A stretch of 64,000 nucleotides of DNA from the NCBI GenBank assembly GCA_051294375.1, contig CM119263.1, positions 24,423,447 through 24,487,446 on the forward strand. The letters run 5' to 3'. The stretch's first letter is position 1, and each line of letters starts with the position of its first letter. The notes beneath the pieces were generated by a model. The model was given only the letters and a program-made list of their open reading frames with translations, was not told the DNA's origin and made no database searches. Source of the DNA: Paraspadella gotoi. Taxonomy: Eukaryota; Chaetognatha. Below are positions 40,483 through 52,044 of this stretch, piece by piece. The position numbers were made by a program, and so were the translations under genes.

Positions 40483-42121
40483 ATGGAATTAATTTCGTCA
40501 GTAGCCTTTGCTAATCTCACCGTTCCCGTTCCATATTCTGCCTCGAACCAAACTGCTTACAATACTACATTCTCTCAAAATGAGGTATAACTTTGCTATA
40601 AATTTGAAAAAATTGTTAAAATGACTACAAAGGATATTTTATAAGTACTTAAAAGTTAATAGTAATTATTAGTTAAATAATCTAGTGTAGAAGACGAAAA
40701 TAGTAAGTCGCCTCACTAGGTCTTTTTCTTATGTTCAAATTGTCATTTCATTAAACGAATTTTAATAAAATATATTCTCATCTTCAACGTATAGTATTCG
40801 TGTTAGTATAGTGATTCATAAATCGTACGTATATCGTTATCAGACGCCGCCGTGGGTACGACAGCCCCACAGAGGCAGATATGGATACGATCCGACTTGG
40901 TTCCAAAAACGCCAATTCGTGTACAAAAGCCAAATGCAAAGCCGCCTTCCGTACATCGTGGTGACTTTGGCTGTCATCAAAGTCATGTGCTTTATTTACT
41001 TGGGGAAGGTCAACTATTCGAATAGGTACGAGCTCTATAGGAGTATGTTTTTCGAGAATAAAATAACTATTTTGGTTTCTACAAGATGTTTGTAGAAGTT
41101 TGTATGTACGAAGTTATTAACCGTATAGTAAAAGCTAATCTTACGTATATCGCCAGACCCTTGGACGTCGACGTGTCGTGGCTGAGAAATCTAAACAGAC
41201 GCGCCATGTTTTGGCGTTATCAAGAGGAACGGGACCGATTTCGTCCCCTTGCCGCCGCCGCAGCCTCGTCGAGGAGAAACTCCCGCCCTCTCTCTGGCGG
41301 ACCGCGAAGGAGAGAGGGCTGTCTAACGGAAGTAAGAACGCCGCCGCAAGACGACGGTAACTCGGCGGGAACAGCCGCTTCCGAGGGGCGCGTTGGCTGC
41401 CGACCTCGAACCACTTCCGCCGACGACTCTGCCATCGAATCGGCTCAGGATCGGCGGAGACGGCGGCGTCGGGAGCGGCGACGCCGGCATACTTCGCTAA
41501 CCGATTGTCCTCGTTCGTCGTCTTCGCCACGTGGGCGACGTGTGGATCGAGATTCACGCGATCTGCCTTCATACAGTGAGGCCGTATTAGTGCTGGGATG
41601 CAAGACTGAGACGTCGTGGGAGGGGCTCCCGCCGCCGCCGCCTTATCAGGAAGCTGTTCGAGTCGCCGACGCCGCCGCAGGAGAAAATGGGGAGAGGAAT
41701 AGGTCAGCGGATTTTAAAATAATTAAAAAATATACGTATATCAATTTTCCAATTATTCATAGTAGATTTGGAGAATTGTAAAATCAACTTAGCCAAACAT
41801 AAAAGTAATTATCAACGTAATCTTAACATTATAATTATTCCTTATTTTACTTGACAAATTCCATTTAGATGCCAATCCGTGACTTACCCGGCTTCCCGCC
41901 TCTCACCATCACCTTCTCCTCCTTTGCACTCTCCGCCGCCTCATTCTCCCACTTCGCCACTCCCATTCGCTGAATCGCCCGCGACAGCCGAACATCCCCC
42001 GCCATCCTATGCAGCCGACAACGACGAGCTCGACGACACTATGAACACCGTCGTCGTCGTCGTTACTCCACAGCTTCCAACTTACGAAGAAGCGACAGCT
42101 CCCAACCACATAGAGATTTGA
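40483..42121 (+). CDS. single-pass membrane protein with four PY motifs, Commissureless-like candidate Nedd4 adaptor
   Basis: Four exons: 40483-40584, 40844-41025, 41157-41702 and 41869-42121. They join to 1083 bases (360 aa) in phase. There is no signal peptide; the first 34 residues carry three N-glycosylation sequons (NLT, NQT, NTT). One hydrophobic segment lies at about 69-88 (LPYIVVTLAVIKVMCFIYLG). The long C-terminal part has a basic Arg-rich stretch (190-205) and four PY motifs: LPSY (231-234), PPPPPY (253-258), PPSY (321-324) and LPTY (346-349), several followed by (S/Q/E)EA. PY motifs bind WW domains of Nedd4-family ubiquitin ligases. A glycosylated N-terminus outside, one membrane span and cytoplasmic LPSY plus PPxY motifs is the layout of Drosophila Commissureless, which sorts Robo to endosomes, and resembles the tail of vertebrate PRRG4. 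Orthology is an inference from layout, not clear sequence identity. The ATG has an A at -3 and G at +4. Confidence 0.8.
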
Positions 42122-42820
42122 CGAGCTCGCTTCATTTGACAAATCAATTTTTTTGAACGAATTTTTTCAATTTTTTTGTAACGCGTTCTTAAGTGTCATG
42201 TAGCAACTATATACTATGTAACAACTACTACGAATCCACAGATTATAAGGCGGAGGATAATTTAAAAAAAAAATTTATAGTAACCAATAGTTCGTTAGTC
42301 CTGTATGATCACCTTTTCCTCCTTTCTCAAGTCATAATTGGTATTCAAAATGAAATTGATCACCAATCAAGTTTCTAGTCATTGGTGTCTTTTTCAGTAA
42401 TCACGAAACGTACAAGCGGTGCTAATCGCACACCAATTCAATGTGCAAAGTCGGCGTATTTGCTTTATTTCAAAAGCAAAGTTTTTCTTACATTATCTCG
42501 ATTCTTGTTACGTACAGCTTGCCGCTTTTTTTAACTATTTATTTACTTAGAGAAAAGACTTGCTACAGCATAACAATTGTCGTGTTTCTGCATTGTTATT
42601 TTTAATACAATTGGATTTCGGAAATCGCGTATTTTGTATTTAAAAAGAGAGACTAGGAAAAAACTAGTACTACTATTATTTAAAATTCAGCTTGTAATCC
42701 TTAACTCGCTTTTATCCTCCCGGCATAAAAGGGACAAAAAACCCTTCTTTAATTTCGTTCTTTATCACTTTCTTGACTTAATTACTAAGGTTTTAAGTAT
42801 TTTTTTTTCCTATATATAAA
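42122..42820. other. intergenic region, no gene seen
   Basis: About 700 AT-rich bases between the PY-motif gene and the acidic membrane protein gene. Short open frames are not convincing. It should hold a 3' UTR and a promoter. Confidence 0.6.
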
Positions 42821-44437
42821 ATGTCGGCCGCTGACGATTTCCAATTAATTAAGGAAGAATTGGAAAGCATCGCATCTGGTAATTCATTTCTACTTGTAAA
42901 CAATGGATAAATTTTGTCCAACACTTTTTGATGAAATCAGTTTACTTCATTATCTCACAGGATTGCGACGTCTATTGAACAGCACTACCTCCCTGAACGG
43001 AACGGTTTCTCAATTATCCGTGGTCGACGCATCCGTGGGCAAAGTGAAAGTCGCGACCGCGAGAGCGGATCAGTCTGACACCGGCGACTGCAGCGACGGC
43101 GGCGGCAGCAGCTGCAGCGTCGTAAGTAGTGGCAATTGCTGCGGCGGTCGTGGGGAACGTGACGAGGAAAACGTCGAGGGACTTGGCAACGAGGAGTCTT
43201 CTTCTATCGATGAAGATAAAAAAGATGTTGCCGTCGACGAGAGCGCATCCGTCGACGGCGCAAAAGCTGAGGCTCCATTGAAAGAAGAAACGGAACAAAT
43301 GGAAAAAGGCTCGGATGAAGAAATCAAGGTGGTAGAGAAAAGTCCCGAAGAAGCCCTGTTCGAAGTCACGATGAATGAGGCGTCCGCTGCGGAAAACTCC
43401 GTCGTCTGGGAGAAGGAAGAGGAACGAAGACCAGAATTGAAAGAGGCAAAGGATGACGATTCGAATGGAGTTGATGAGTTGAATGAATCAGATGAGGTAA
43501 ATGGCAACGAAGTAGATGAGATTTTCCCAGGTGAGTTTGGCGACGAAATTGATGATTTGCAAGAGAAAGAAACTATCGATGAGGGCGTCGATCAGGCTGA
43601 AAGCGGTGCCGGTTCAGGCGACCAAGCTGTCGCAGGGGACAATGTAGCATGCGAAAACAGCGGGGAGACCTCCGTGCAGACGGCCGTACCAGATCGTGGG
43701 GACGGTCATGACGAGACTAAAGATGAGATAGAAGAAAGTGATGAGGAAGAAAAAGTCGAAGAACACGGGAATGGAGATGAAGTGAGTCGGATAGTACACG
43801 ACGTACAAGAAAATAATGTTCATGCCGATAACCTGATAGAGAATGGGAATATTGAGATCTGTTCTCATGAAAGTGGACATGGGAATATTGAAATCTGTTC
43901 TCAAGAAACAGAGAATGAGAATATTATACTTGACGAAGAAGAACTTGAGGAATTCATCCCAAACGTCGACCATTTCCATGAAGATGACGACGGCGAAGTT
44001 TTTCAACCAGAAAAGTTTTCAAGAAATGAAAAAAGAGGAGAAAAAGCGAATGCGGCGCAGTTAATCGACAGCACCGTTATCTCGGTATCCTACTTGCTCT
44101 TGGCGATTTACTTTCTTTACTTCTTGTACTACTTACTATTCGGATGGAGCGACTCTGTGACGAGGACTCCACCACATTTTGAAGCGGCAATGGAGGTGTG
44201 TAAATTGAATATTTGAAAGTAGGCATTTTATGCGATTTATTTAACGGTTTAACTCAGGTCTAAAAAAAAAGAGTTCAGTTTATAGCTTGATATTTTAAAA
44301 AAATATATGGGAGTACTACTTAAAATATAGATCATTAATTTAATATGAAATTGATGTATTATTTTCAGGAGTGGTGGAAGCAAGTTTATGATGATGATTC
44401 CGAAGACGATACTGGTCACCTTTTGAAATATTTTTGA
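42821..44437 (+). CDS. acidic protein with a C-terminal transmembrane segment, unknown function
   Basis: Three exons: 42821-42878, 42961-44195 and 44369-44437. They join to 1362 bases (453 aa) in phase, with an AATAAA poly(A) signal at 44551-44556. The N-terminus (MSAADDFQLIKEELESIASG) is a short predicted amphipathic helix. Residues about 45-390 are highly acidic (Glu/Asp runs, few hydrophobics) and probably disordered, with a small internal duplication GNIEICS...GNIEICS and a Gly/Ser/Cys patch. One strongly hydrophobic segment lies at about 393-414 (ISVSYLLLAIYFLYFLYYLL), then about 40 residues ending in WWKQVYDDDSEDDTGHLLKYF. This resembles a tail-anchored or type II protein of ER, nuclear envelope or outer mitochondrial membrane, though the tail is long for a classical tail anchor. 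I do not recognise a family. Confidence 0.8.
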
Positions 44438-44550
44438 GCGCTCTTTTGTTTTTCGATTGCGGGTCCCACGAGCAGGAGTGCTATCTAGAGTTTTTGTGAC
44501 AAAACGTAATGGACAAAATGCCATACTTTTATTTTGCGATGCGATTTATA

Positions 44551-44556
44551 AATAAA
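44551..44556 (+). terminator. poly(A) signal AATAAA
   Basis: Canonical hexamer 114 bases after the stop codon of the acidic membrane protein gene, followed by T/G-rich DNA. Confidence 0.6.
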
Positions 44557-44762
44557 GTTATATGTACGTATTATAGTTGGAAAACATTTTTCAATCTTTT
44601 AAATGTACGTGTTTGGTTTTTATTAAGATACAACTTATTACAATTTTTTCTAATCAGAAATAAAAAAAAACATTTAGAAATAATTCTTAATAACCATACG
44701 ATACTTTCCTCACTCCCTATGTGAGCCATTTCCCTTTTCTCATTTAAACTTCTAAATTTTCA

Positions 44763-44766
44763 CTCT

Positions 44767-44850
<84 letters not shown>
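44763..44850. repeat. (CT)n microsatellite
   Basis: CT tract of about 85 bases with one CC and one TTT interruption. Confidence 0.95.
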
Positions 44851-46033
44851 CCCACATCCCCCCACCCTGGTTTTGAAACGCGTTTGCCATCAATTCCCAT
44901 CATGACGCCGGCGCCCGGTTGGTGCTTCGCGTTGACGTCTTCGTTATGTATCTCGATTTAGACGAATAAACGACGGGGACCCGGAAGCTCATCTGTTTCA
45001 CTTTAAGGAGGGACCTCACTTTGTCTTACGCCGAAACGCCAGAGCTCCGTCTTCTTCTCCGCTTTTCTTTTCTTTTCTTTTCTTTTCTTTTTTTTTCTGC
45101 TCTTCCTTTTAAGGCTTTAGTTTAAAATCTTCTTTGGGTTCTCTCCTTCTTTTTTTTTTTTTTGCAAGGGGATTGGCTTTTTTGTAATTTTTTTTTCTTT
45201 GCCAGTTTTTGTTTTAGCGTCGCTATAAGTTGAGCAATCAATCAATCAATCTTTTTACGCATGGTACTCTTTTCTTTCATTCCTTCCTTCACATATCTTT
45301 CTTCTTTCTTTTATTTTGGCTCTCTGCTCATATTGTGCGTCTCTTCTTTCCGATGGAAATTCATTAAGACCCGAGCGTCGAATATAAAAATCATCGTCGT
45401 CGTCATCGTCGTCGACTCTCATCGGTTGATCAGTCAAGCAACGGATTGTCCGGATGATTCTCCCGGCGCCGGAATTCTTCCACCGCGCGCCGGGAGCCGC
45501 GTCGTCGGGAACTGCGCGTCGGCCATCCGTCCGGTCTTCTCGGTCAAATTTGGTCCAGCGGGATTCGGCGCCGAAACCCGACGACAGCCCCCGACCGACG
45601 CCGTCCGTCGAACTCTCTGGCAGAGGGCGCCAACGCATCGCCGGGGTTGGTCGACGGGGCCGTAACGGGTAACACGGACGCCAAGCTGGATCGGTGACGC
45701 CGAATTGACGGAATCTGGCGACGCGATGCCGTCAAATTTTTTCGGTCGTCGGAGCGAAACGGGAAAAGCGACGACGAGGATGACAAATATGACGATTGCG
45801 GTTCAGCTTCATATGATAGAAGTTAATTAAAACTAAAAATCTAATAGTTTAATATTAATAAAAGTGTTCACTCTAGCGGTTTTTGTTATCGATGGATGGT
45901 CAACGATTGCTTTAGTTTGGAACTAAGCTTTTAATCCACTTTCTCCGCTCTCCTTTATCTGTCCTCATCTTCTCCCCTACCAAAATCCCTTCCCGCACTT
46001 TACGGGTGAACAATTGTCGCGAAGTCGCCTCAT

Positions 46034-46067
<34 letters not shown>

Positions 46068-46229
46068 CCGACCTCCCGGAGTCCTCGCTCCAGTCGTCGG
46101 ACCGGAACCGAGTCTTGTCGTCACCCGAACTCATCGATCTCTAATCCAGGAGACCAGAAATCGTGACTGTGTCGACGACGATGACAAAGACGACGATGAC
46201 AACGAAAGCGACTGATGACGGTGACGTTG
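44851..46229. other. T-rich to GC-rich region without an assignable gene
   Basis: It contains a (TTTTC)n tract near 45063-45095, T-rich DNA to 45250, then a GC-rich patch (about 45380-45790) open in three frames on both strands. The patch could contain an exon, but no frame has both an acceptor and a donor, so none is called. A CT tract follows at 46038-46065. Confidence 0.4.
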
Positions 46230-46366
46230 ATGGCCGAGTACTTTTCTCATGTTGATGAACGTGAAGTGGATGCGACGGACGACGACGAAGATAAAGACGT
46301 TAATGACGACGACGACGACGACGATCGATTTCGAATGCAGAAGGGATCGGAAGCGGCCATTAGTCG
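46230..46366 (+). CDS. candidate first coding exon (acidic), unknown product
   Basis: The ATG in ttgATGGcc opens a frame reading MAEYFSHVDEREVDATDDDE and on to a run of seven Asp, then RFRMQKGSEAAIS, ending at a strong donor (AGTCG|GTAAGG). There is an in-frame ATG 15 bases earlier. A (GCC)n tract follows in the presumed intron. No downstream exon could be linked. Support is the start context, codon bias and donor only. Confidence 0.3.
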
Positions 46367-46377
46367 GTAAGGAAGGA

Positions 46378-46403
46378 GCCGCCGCCGCCGCCGCCGCCGC
46401 CGC
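46378..46403. repeat. (GCC)n trinucleotide tract
   Basis: Eight or nine GCC units directly after the candidate donor at 46366. Confidence 0.9.
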
Positions 46404-49400
46404 CAAACGACGCATAATTGAGACGCTCGCGATCGGACGTTGACTCCGGACGTGGCTGTCGCCTTCATTTGTCGTCGTCGTTATCGTCGTCGTCGATTTC
46501 TTTTGGTCAGATTTTTATTGACTCCCCGATCCGTCGCCTTTGACGAGCGTTTGATTCCATTTGCGTGGAGAGTGGAGAGAGGGGGGGAGGTGTGGGGCGC
46601 GAATTGGTGACGAAGGGTTATTGCAAGCAAATCCGATGAAAGGAAAATTGGAGAAAGTTATGACATCATTAATTTCGATTACGGACGGATGGCAGTTCGT
46701 CGGCGGCGGCGGAGGAGGTGGCGGCGGCGGTGACGAATTCGCCAATCGAATATTGAAGCCGCGTTAATCATTGATTCGACGAAAAGAAAATTTGAGAAGA
46801 GCGTCCGTTGTCGTTAACTTTGTTCGAAACAGTGTTGCATTGTTCGAAACAGTATTGTAATTGTATTGTGTTGCTTCTTATCGTTTTGGCTCCCAATTGA
46901 GAATTAGGAGATAGATTAAATTACTAATGAAAAACCTTCGTTGATGAAAATGTCGACGAACGTTTTTGTCATCATTTTTTTTGTTTATTCGAAACAAAAA
47001 TCATATGCAATATTGAAACTAAAGTCGGAAAAGTTAAGTATTCCTAATTTGATTATACCTCGAGCCTTAGAAATATAAAATATTTGTTTCGCTAAACTAC
47101 TAAACATAACAAACGAGCTTTTCAACCCTCTTTGCGGCCAAGGGGTCATGACGCAAGACGGACGACGATCGGACTCAATATGAATGGAAGCGTCGTAAGT
47201 TGGCCAATGAAAAATGCAAATGACAAATGCGGATGATGACGATGACTGCGACCTTTTCGATCGGAAGAGACATCAAACATTCACGAGGTTTTTCTCTTGC
47301 GAGGACGTTGCGGCTCTTGGTCATTTGATCAAGCGGGTGGAGAGTGAAAGCCGTTCGATGATTTTGCTGGAAATCTGTTCGTTTTGAGAGAATGTTTAAG
47401 TTTATCGATTCTGTGAATTAGGTTTTTAAACTCAGCTGTTCTGAAAAAAAAAAAGACAGAAAGAAAGAACAGACTGAAAGGAAATGTGAAAGTAAGAAGG
47501 AAAGATAGAAAGAAAGACATAATGATTAGAAAAACAGAAAAAAAGGTAGGAAGAAATAAACAAGACCCTGACTTTGGACAGGCTTTGGTGTGTTTAAGGC
47601 CTCCATCACTCTTTCAAGATAATGAAATTTCAGATCTCTGCAAGTTTCAATCGAGACTCTCTCTCAGTCTCGTTCATTCACTCCAGAGTACCTGGTTTTC
47701 CCTATCAATGAGTGGCATAATATTTAGATATTAGCCCAGTTATGAGCATTTTAAAACGTAAGTGGGCAGACAACGTACCGACCGACCGACTAACCAAAAT
47801 TAACTTAATAAATTGCTTTACGAATACTACTAACGGCGCAACTGTAAAGAAAGCAAGAAAGAAATAAAGAAAGAGAAAGAAAAGGAAAAGAAAAGAAGAT
47901 AAGAAATAAATAGGTTTCATAACTCTCTCCGCCGAGACGGAAAACTCAATCAGGTTTCACTTTCACCGTCGGGCAACTCAAGTAGGACGATTTCATCATT
48001 TTCAATTCCGCGCATCGTTTATGGGTCAAAACCGCGACGCGGCGCCATTTTGGTTTATGGCGTTTCGCGACGCGCGACGCGAGATGGCGCTTAGTCTCTT
48101 TCAGCTTTGTCAGAGACATGGCGGGTGGTGGTGGGGTCGAAGGGATATTTCTATCTAGGTGTGGGATGAAGTGTTAAACCGAGCACATACATGTCATAAA
48201 TGCTTTTTCTTATGATTACTATTTTAATTATATATTATTGTTAAAATATTTGATTAAAAGGTTAACAGGAATTTATGGTTCCAAGTGGAACCGGGATTCT
48301 TCATTTGCTCCTCTCCACCACGTAGAGGCAACGTGGTGGAAAGGAGCAACATGATAGAATTCAATTATTTTTTTTTAGATTAAATTAAAACAGTAAAAAA
48401 TAAGTAGCGATGATAAGAACACCGAACAATTTCCTCTTGACACTAATAACCTTGAACGATACACAGAGCTTATAGTTATACACAGAGTACACATTACAAA
48501 TTGACTGACATAACGCGCCAACTTTGATCTTACCAGTTACCACATAAAGTTGGTTTTGATTGAAGATTTCACGAGAGTTTCGACCGCGTACATTCCCAGC
48601 TGGAAAAATTGAGTGAATATTGGGGAGAGAAAAGCTTTCGGGATTGACTGAAACTTGGCCTTAGATTGGCTAGAGATTTGCTCCCGATTGGCGTTGGATT
48701 GGTCGCGGATTGGCCTCAGATTGGCCGCGGGGCTCGGGAAGATTGCTTTCATGCATAACCAATTCTCGACGTTTTGGAGGAAAGAGAAACGAGAGAAAAG
48801 AGAGAAAAGAGGAGGAAAGGGAGGAAAGAGATAACCCGAGGAAAATGAAACGAGCAAAAACCGCGTCTGGCCCGCGGCGCAGGTGCCGGTGAGGGGGTTG
48901 GGGGGGGGTTGAGCCTGGTGGCGGGAATGATGGGGGAAGTGTTAGAATGTGGGGAAAGGTTGGAACTGAGGGCGTGGGAGGCTTTCTAAAGACACTTTCA
49001 AAATGAAAGGTCGAATTGTCAAATGGTGATGAAAGTAGAACTGCAATGCGAGATAAGGCTGAGTACAGATGAAGTGGGGGCCGAAAATTAAATCACGGAG
49101 TCAATTTTGGATTATCTCATTTAATTATTTTTTTCATAATAATATCGCTCAATAACATCTTTAATAAAAACGCATCAAGAAAGTTGCTGATTCGCGAAAC
49201 TGAAACAAACGGAAAGGCAGTAAGAAACTTTTACGCCGGGGGCTTTTCAAATTTCAATCAAATCCAGATGTTTGATTTGTAATTCTTTCGTTTTTTCGCC
49301 TCTTTTCTAATTATATATAGACGAAATACACGAAACGAATAAATTGACGACCTCAGGATAAAGTTGCTCTTTTGTAGCGACTTTCTTAACTGCGTCCTCT

Positions 49401-49700
49401 ATCGTCTCAAAAAGGAAACTTCGTTTTCTCGAGATTAACTCCATCGCCTCAAACTCAACCCTTTCCCTTAACCCTCCCCTTAAGTCGTCGTTTCCCTCTT
49501 TCCGAGTCAGAAAAATCTCTTTACCCTATTTTTTCATCTTCGTCTTTGTTCTTCTCCCCGGAACATCGTCGTCGTCGTCGTCGTCGTTTTGGTCGTTCCC
49601 CTTTTTTCCTCTAAGCGATTTTTGATGATCTTTTCTTTTCTTCTGTTCGCTTTTCCTTTTTTCCTCGATAACTTTTTTTATTGCCGGATATTATTATTTT
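46404..49700. other. non-coding region, no gene seen
   Basis: Mixed-composition unique DNA with an inverted copy of repeat R1 (47555-47622), A/G-rich tracts (47440-47560, 47845-47910, 48775-48840) and a G-rich patch (48894-48960). Open frames are short and without bias. Confidence 0.5.
47555..47622 (-). repeat. dispersed short repeat, family R1, inverted copy
   Basis: Its reverse complement reads ATTATCTTGAAAGAGTGATG, GAGGCCTTAAACACACC, AAAGCCTGTCCAAAGTCAGG, then TCTTG. This is nearly the same as the copy at 26175. Confidence 0.75.
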
Positions 49701-49740
49701 CATTTCTCGGTTCGCGGCTTCTCGAAAGGCCATCGCCGCC

Positions 49741-49790
49741 GATGCCCGGCCGATGCCGCCGATGCCGCCGATGCCGCCGATGCCGCCGCC
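49741..49790 (+). repeat. 9-bp tandem repeat (GATGCCGCC)n
   Basis: About four and a half units of GATGCCGCC preceded by related variants (GATGCCCGGCC). In frame it would read Met-Pro-Pro repeats, but it is not part of a supported gene. Confidence 0.85.
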
Positions 49791-49888
49791 CCCTTTGTCG
49801 AGAGTTTCAGATCTTTATTTCGCGCTTTATCCATTTTTAATCGTCACCGAAGCCGTTTCGCGATATTTATCTATTTTCTCATCTCTAT

Positions 49889-49928
49889 CTCTCTCTCTCT
49901 CTCTCACCTCTCTCCTCTCTCTCTCTCT

Positions 49929-49985
<57 letters not shown>
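49889..49985. repeat. (CT)n microsatellite
   Basis: CT tract of about 97 bases with several CC/TT phase shifts in the first half and a pure second half. Confidence 0.95.
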
Positions 49986-49988
<3 letters not shown>

Positions 49989-50092
49989 AATCCTTCACGC
50001 AACTTTGATCGATCTGACTTTGTCCTCGTCACGAGTTTCGGTCATTTTCTTATCGACTCTTATGGATCATCTCTTCATCTTTAAAGACGCTT

Positions 50093-50102
50093 NNNNNNNN
50101 NN
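50093..50102. other. assembly gap (10 N)
   Basis: A run of ten N, a typical placeholder for a gap of unknown size. Confidence 0.99.
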
Positions 50103-50612
50103 CGCTTCGTGGATGGCGCCTCCGAGGCTCTTTTCCAAAGCTGCTTCTTCTGATAGTTTCTTCCCAATCTCATGCACATAGTTGCACAACGTCGCGTTAA
50201 TTTGGTATTCCCTCTACAATATTTTGTCTACATATTTTGTTCAAATTGCTACACTGTACTAGTGCTACCAACCAATTGTTGATAATGGAATTTTGTTTTC
50301 CTTGCAACCGTTTGTCATTCCGTCGGCCATTGCCATTTGGCCCTTGAAGTTTAAGGGGAACGTTTCAAACTAAAGTATTCGTTTTTATTAATTGGCGATC
50401 AGATAAATACGTAGGACGCTCTAATAATATGTAGGTAGTTTTTTCAAACGATGATCAAGCAAAAAAATTTGTGATCGTTGACCAAATATCGCGTTAATGG
50501 ACCACTAACGAGAGCTAGCGATTTCAAAATGGCCGCGCCCATGGGAACCCCGATCGCCCTCTCTCGGGTCGACGACCAACTTCGATTTTATCGACAAGGA
50601 AAGAGAGAAAAG

Positions 50613-50624
50613 AATGAGAGAGAG

Positions 50625-50676
<52 letters not shown>

Positions 50677-50697
50677 GAGAGAAGAGAGAGAGAGAGG
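50613..50697. repeat. (GA)n microsatellite
   Basis: GA tract of about 85 bases with two phase shifts. Confidence 0.95.
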
Positions 50698-50940
50698 TCC
50701 AATATTGGGTCGTGAATGGGAGAGGGTGAGGTCTGAGAAGGTAGTAAAGAAAGAAGACGAGGTAGACGAATAACTTTGGGAGGCCAAATTTAGTGATCTT
50801 TGGGATGTTGCCTATTGGATACAAAACTTTTGTTCATTTCCCAATTATAACACAGCATAGCGATATAACGTTAAAGGCGAAAAGGATTCCTCTTCGGAGA
50901 TAGCGCCGACCAGAAAAGCGATAGGCGTTAATCTAGAATA

Positions 50941-51019
50941 TCATTGGCGGAGAGATAAGGTTCTCATTGGCGGAGAGATAAGGTTCTCATTGGCGGAGAG
51001 ATAAGGTTCTCATTGGCGG
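50941..51019 (+). repeat. 23-bp tandem repeat, three exact units plus a partial
   Basis: The unit TCATTGGCGGAGAGATAAGG + TTC is present three times without a mismatch, then TCATTGGCGG of a fourth copy. Exact identity implies recent duplication or gene conversion. Confidence 0.95.
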
Positions 51020-51399
51020 CGCCGTTTATGCATTTACGATGATGTCGTTATCTTCGTCACGAGAGTGACGTATCGGACTTGACGTGGGCGGAGGAGAAGG
51101 CGGTGGCGGGGGGTGGCGGTGGCCGTGACATCGAGGGCGTTGCCATGGGAGACGGATGGGATTCATGGGTGCCCTACAGAAATGAACCCTTTGACCTCGG
51201 GCATAGTAGCGTCGATGCGAGAAGTCGTAAAATTAATTGCGAAAGGATTGTTTTGAAACGGATGCTTAACACTTGCCCCTGGAATGTTAACTTAACATGT
51301 TAAGGCACGAGGAACCCTGAGATCGTCTTGTTATTGGGAAGGAAGTTTTCATGCGCGATTCATTGAGAGATATCGCTTGATTAAATAATTTCCGAAAGG

Positions 51400-51633
51400 A
51401 GAGAGAGAGAGNNNNNNNNNNNNNNNNNNNNNNNNNNNNNNNNNNNNNNNNNNNNNNNNNNNNNNNNNNNNNNNNNNNNNNNNNNNNNNNNNNNNNNNNN
51501 NNNNNNNNNNNNNNNNNNNNNNNNNNNNNNNNNNNNNNNNNNNNNNNNNNNNNNNNNNNNNNNNNNNNNNNNNNNNNNNNNNNNNNNNNNNNNNNNNNNN
51601 NNNNNGAGAGAGAGAGAGAGAGAGAGAGAGAAA
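51400..51633. repeat. (GA)n microsatellite interrupted by a 194-N gap
   Basis: GA repeat on both sides of the N run at 51412-51605. The gap probably consists of the same microsatellite. Confidence 0.9.
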
Positions 51634-51971
51634 GGCTAGCTTTTATAACCGAAGGGCAATCGAATTCTTACACCATAGAGCAACATCCTTTTCATGATTA
51701 TGGATGAATTCCAGGAACGTACATTACCTGAGATTTACAATGGGGCTTGTACAAAATGTTATGAAATAATTATGATGAACCAACGATAGAACAATAAAGA
51801 AAGCAAAAAAAATTGGCAATTGAATGGATGGAAGCTGCGAGCTGAATTTTTTAACTGATTTTTAATTCAGAAAAAAAGGGATAAAAGAGGAAATTGAGAG
51901 TCGAAAAATTGGAACGATTTCTCCCGCCATGAAATTAATTAATCGAGAGCTAAAAGTTTTCTCTCTTTGGC

Positions 51972-51974
<3 letters not shown>

Positions 51975-52040
<66 letters not shown>
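51975..52040. repeat. (GA)n microsatellite
   Basis: Pure GA repeat of about 65 bases. Confidence 0.95.

Positions 52041-52044
<4 letters not shown>

Noticed and set aside
45380-45790. GC-rich patch open in several frames on both strands
   Set aside because: No frame has a start or acceptor together with a donor or stop in a sensible place. Openness follows from high GC.
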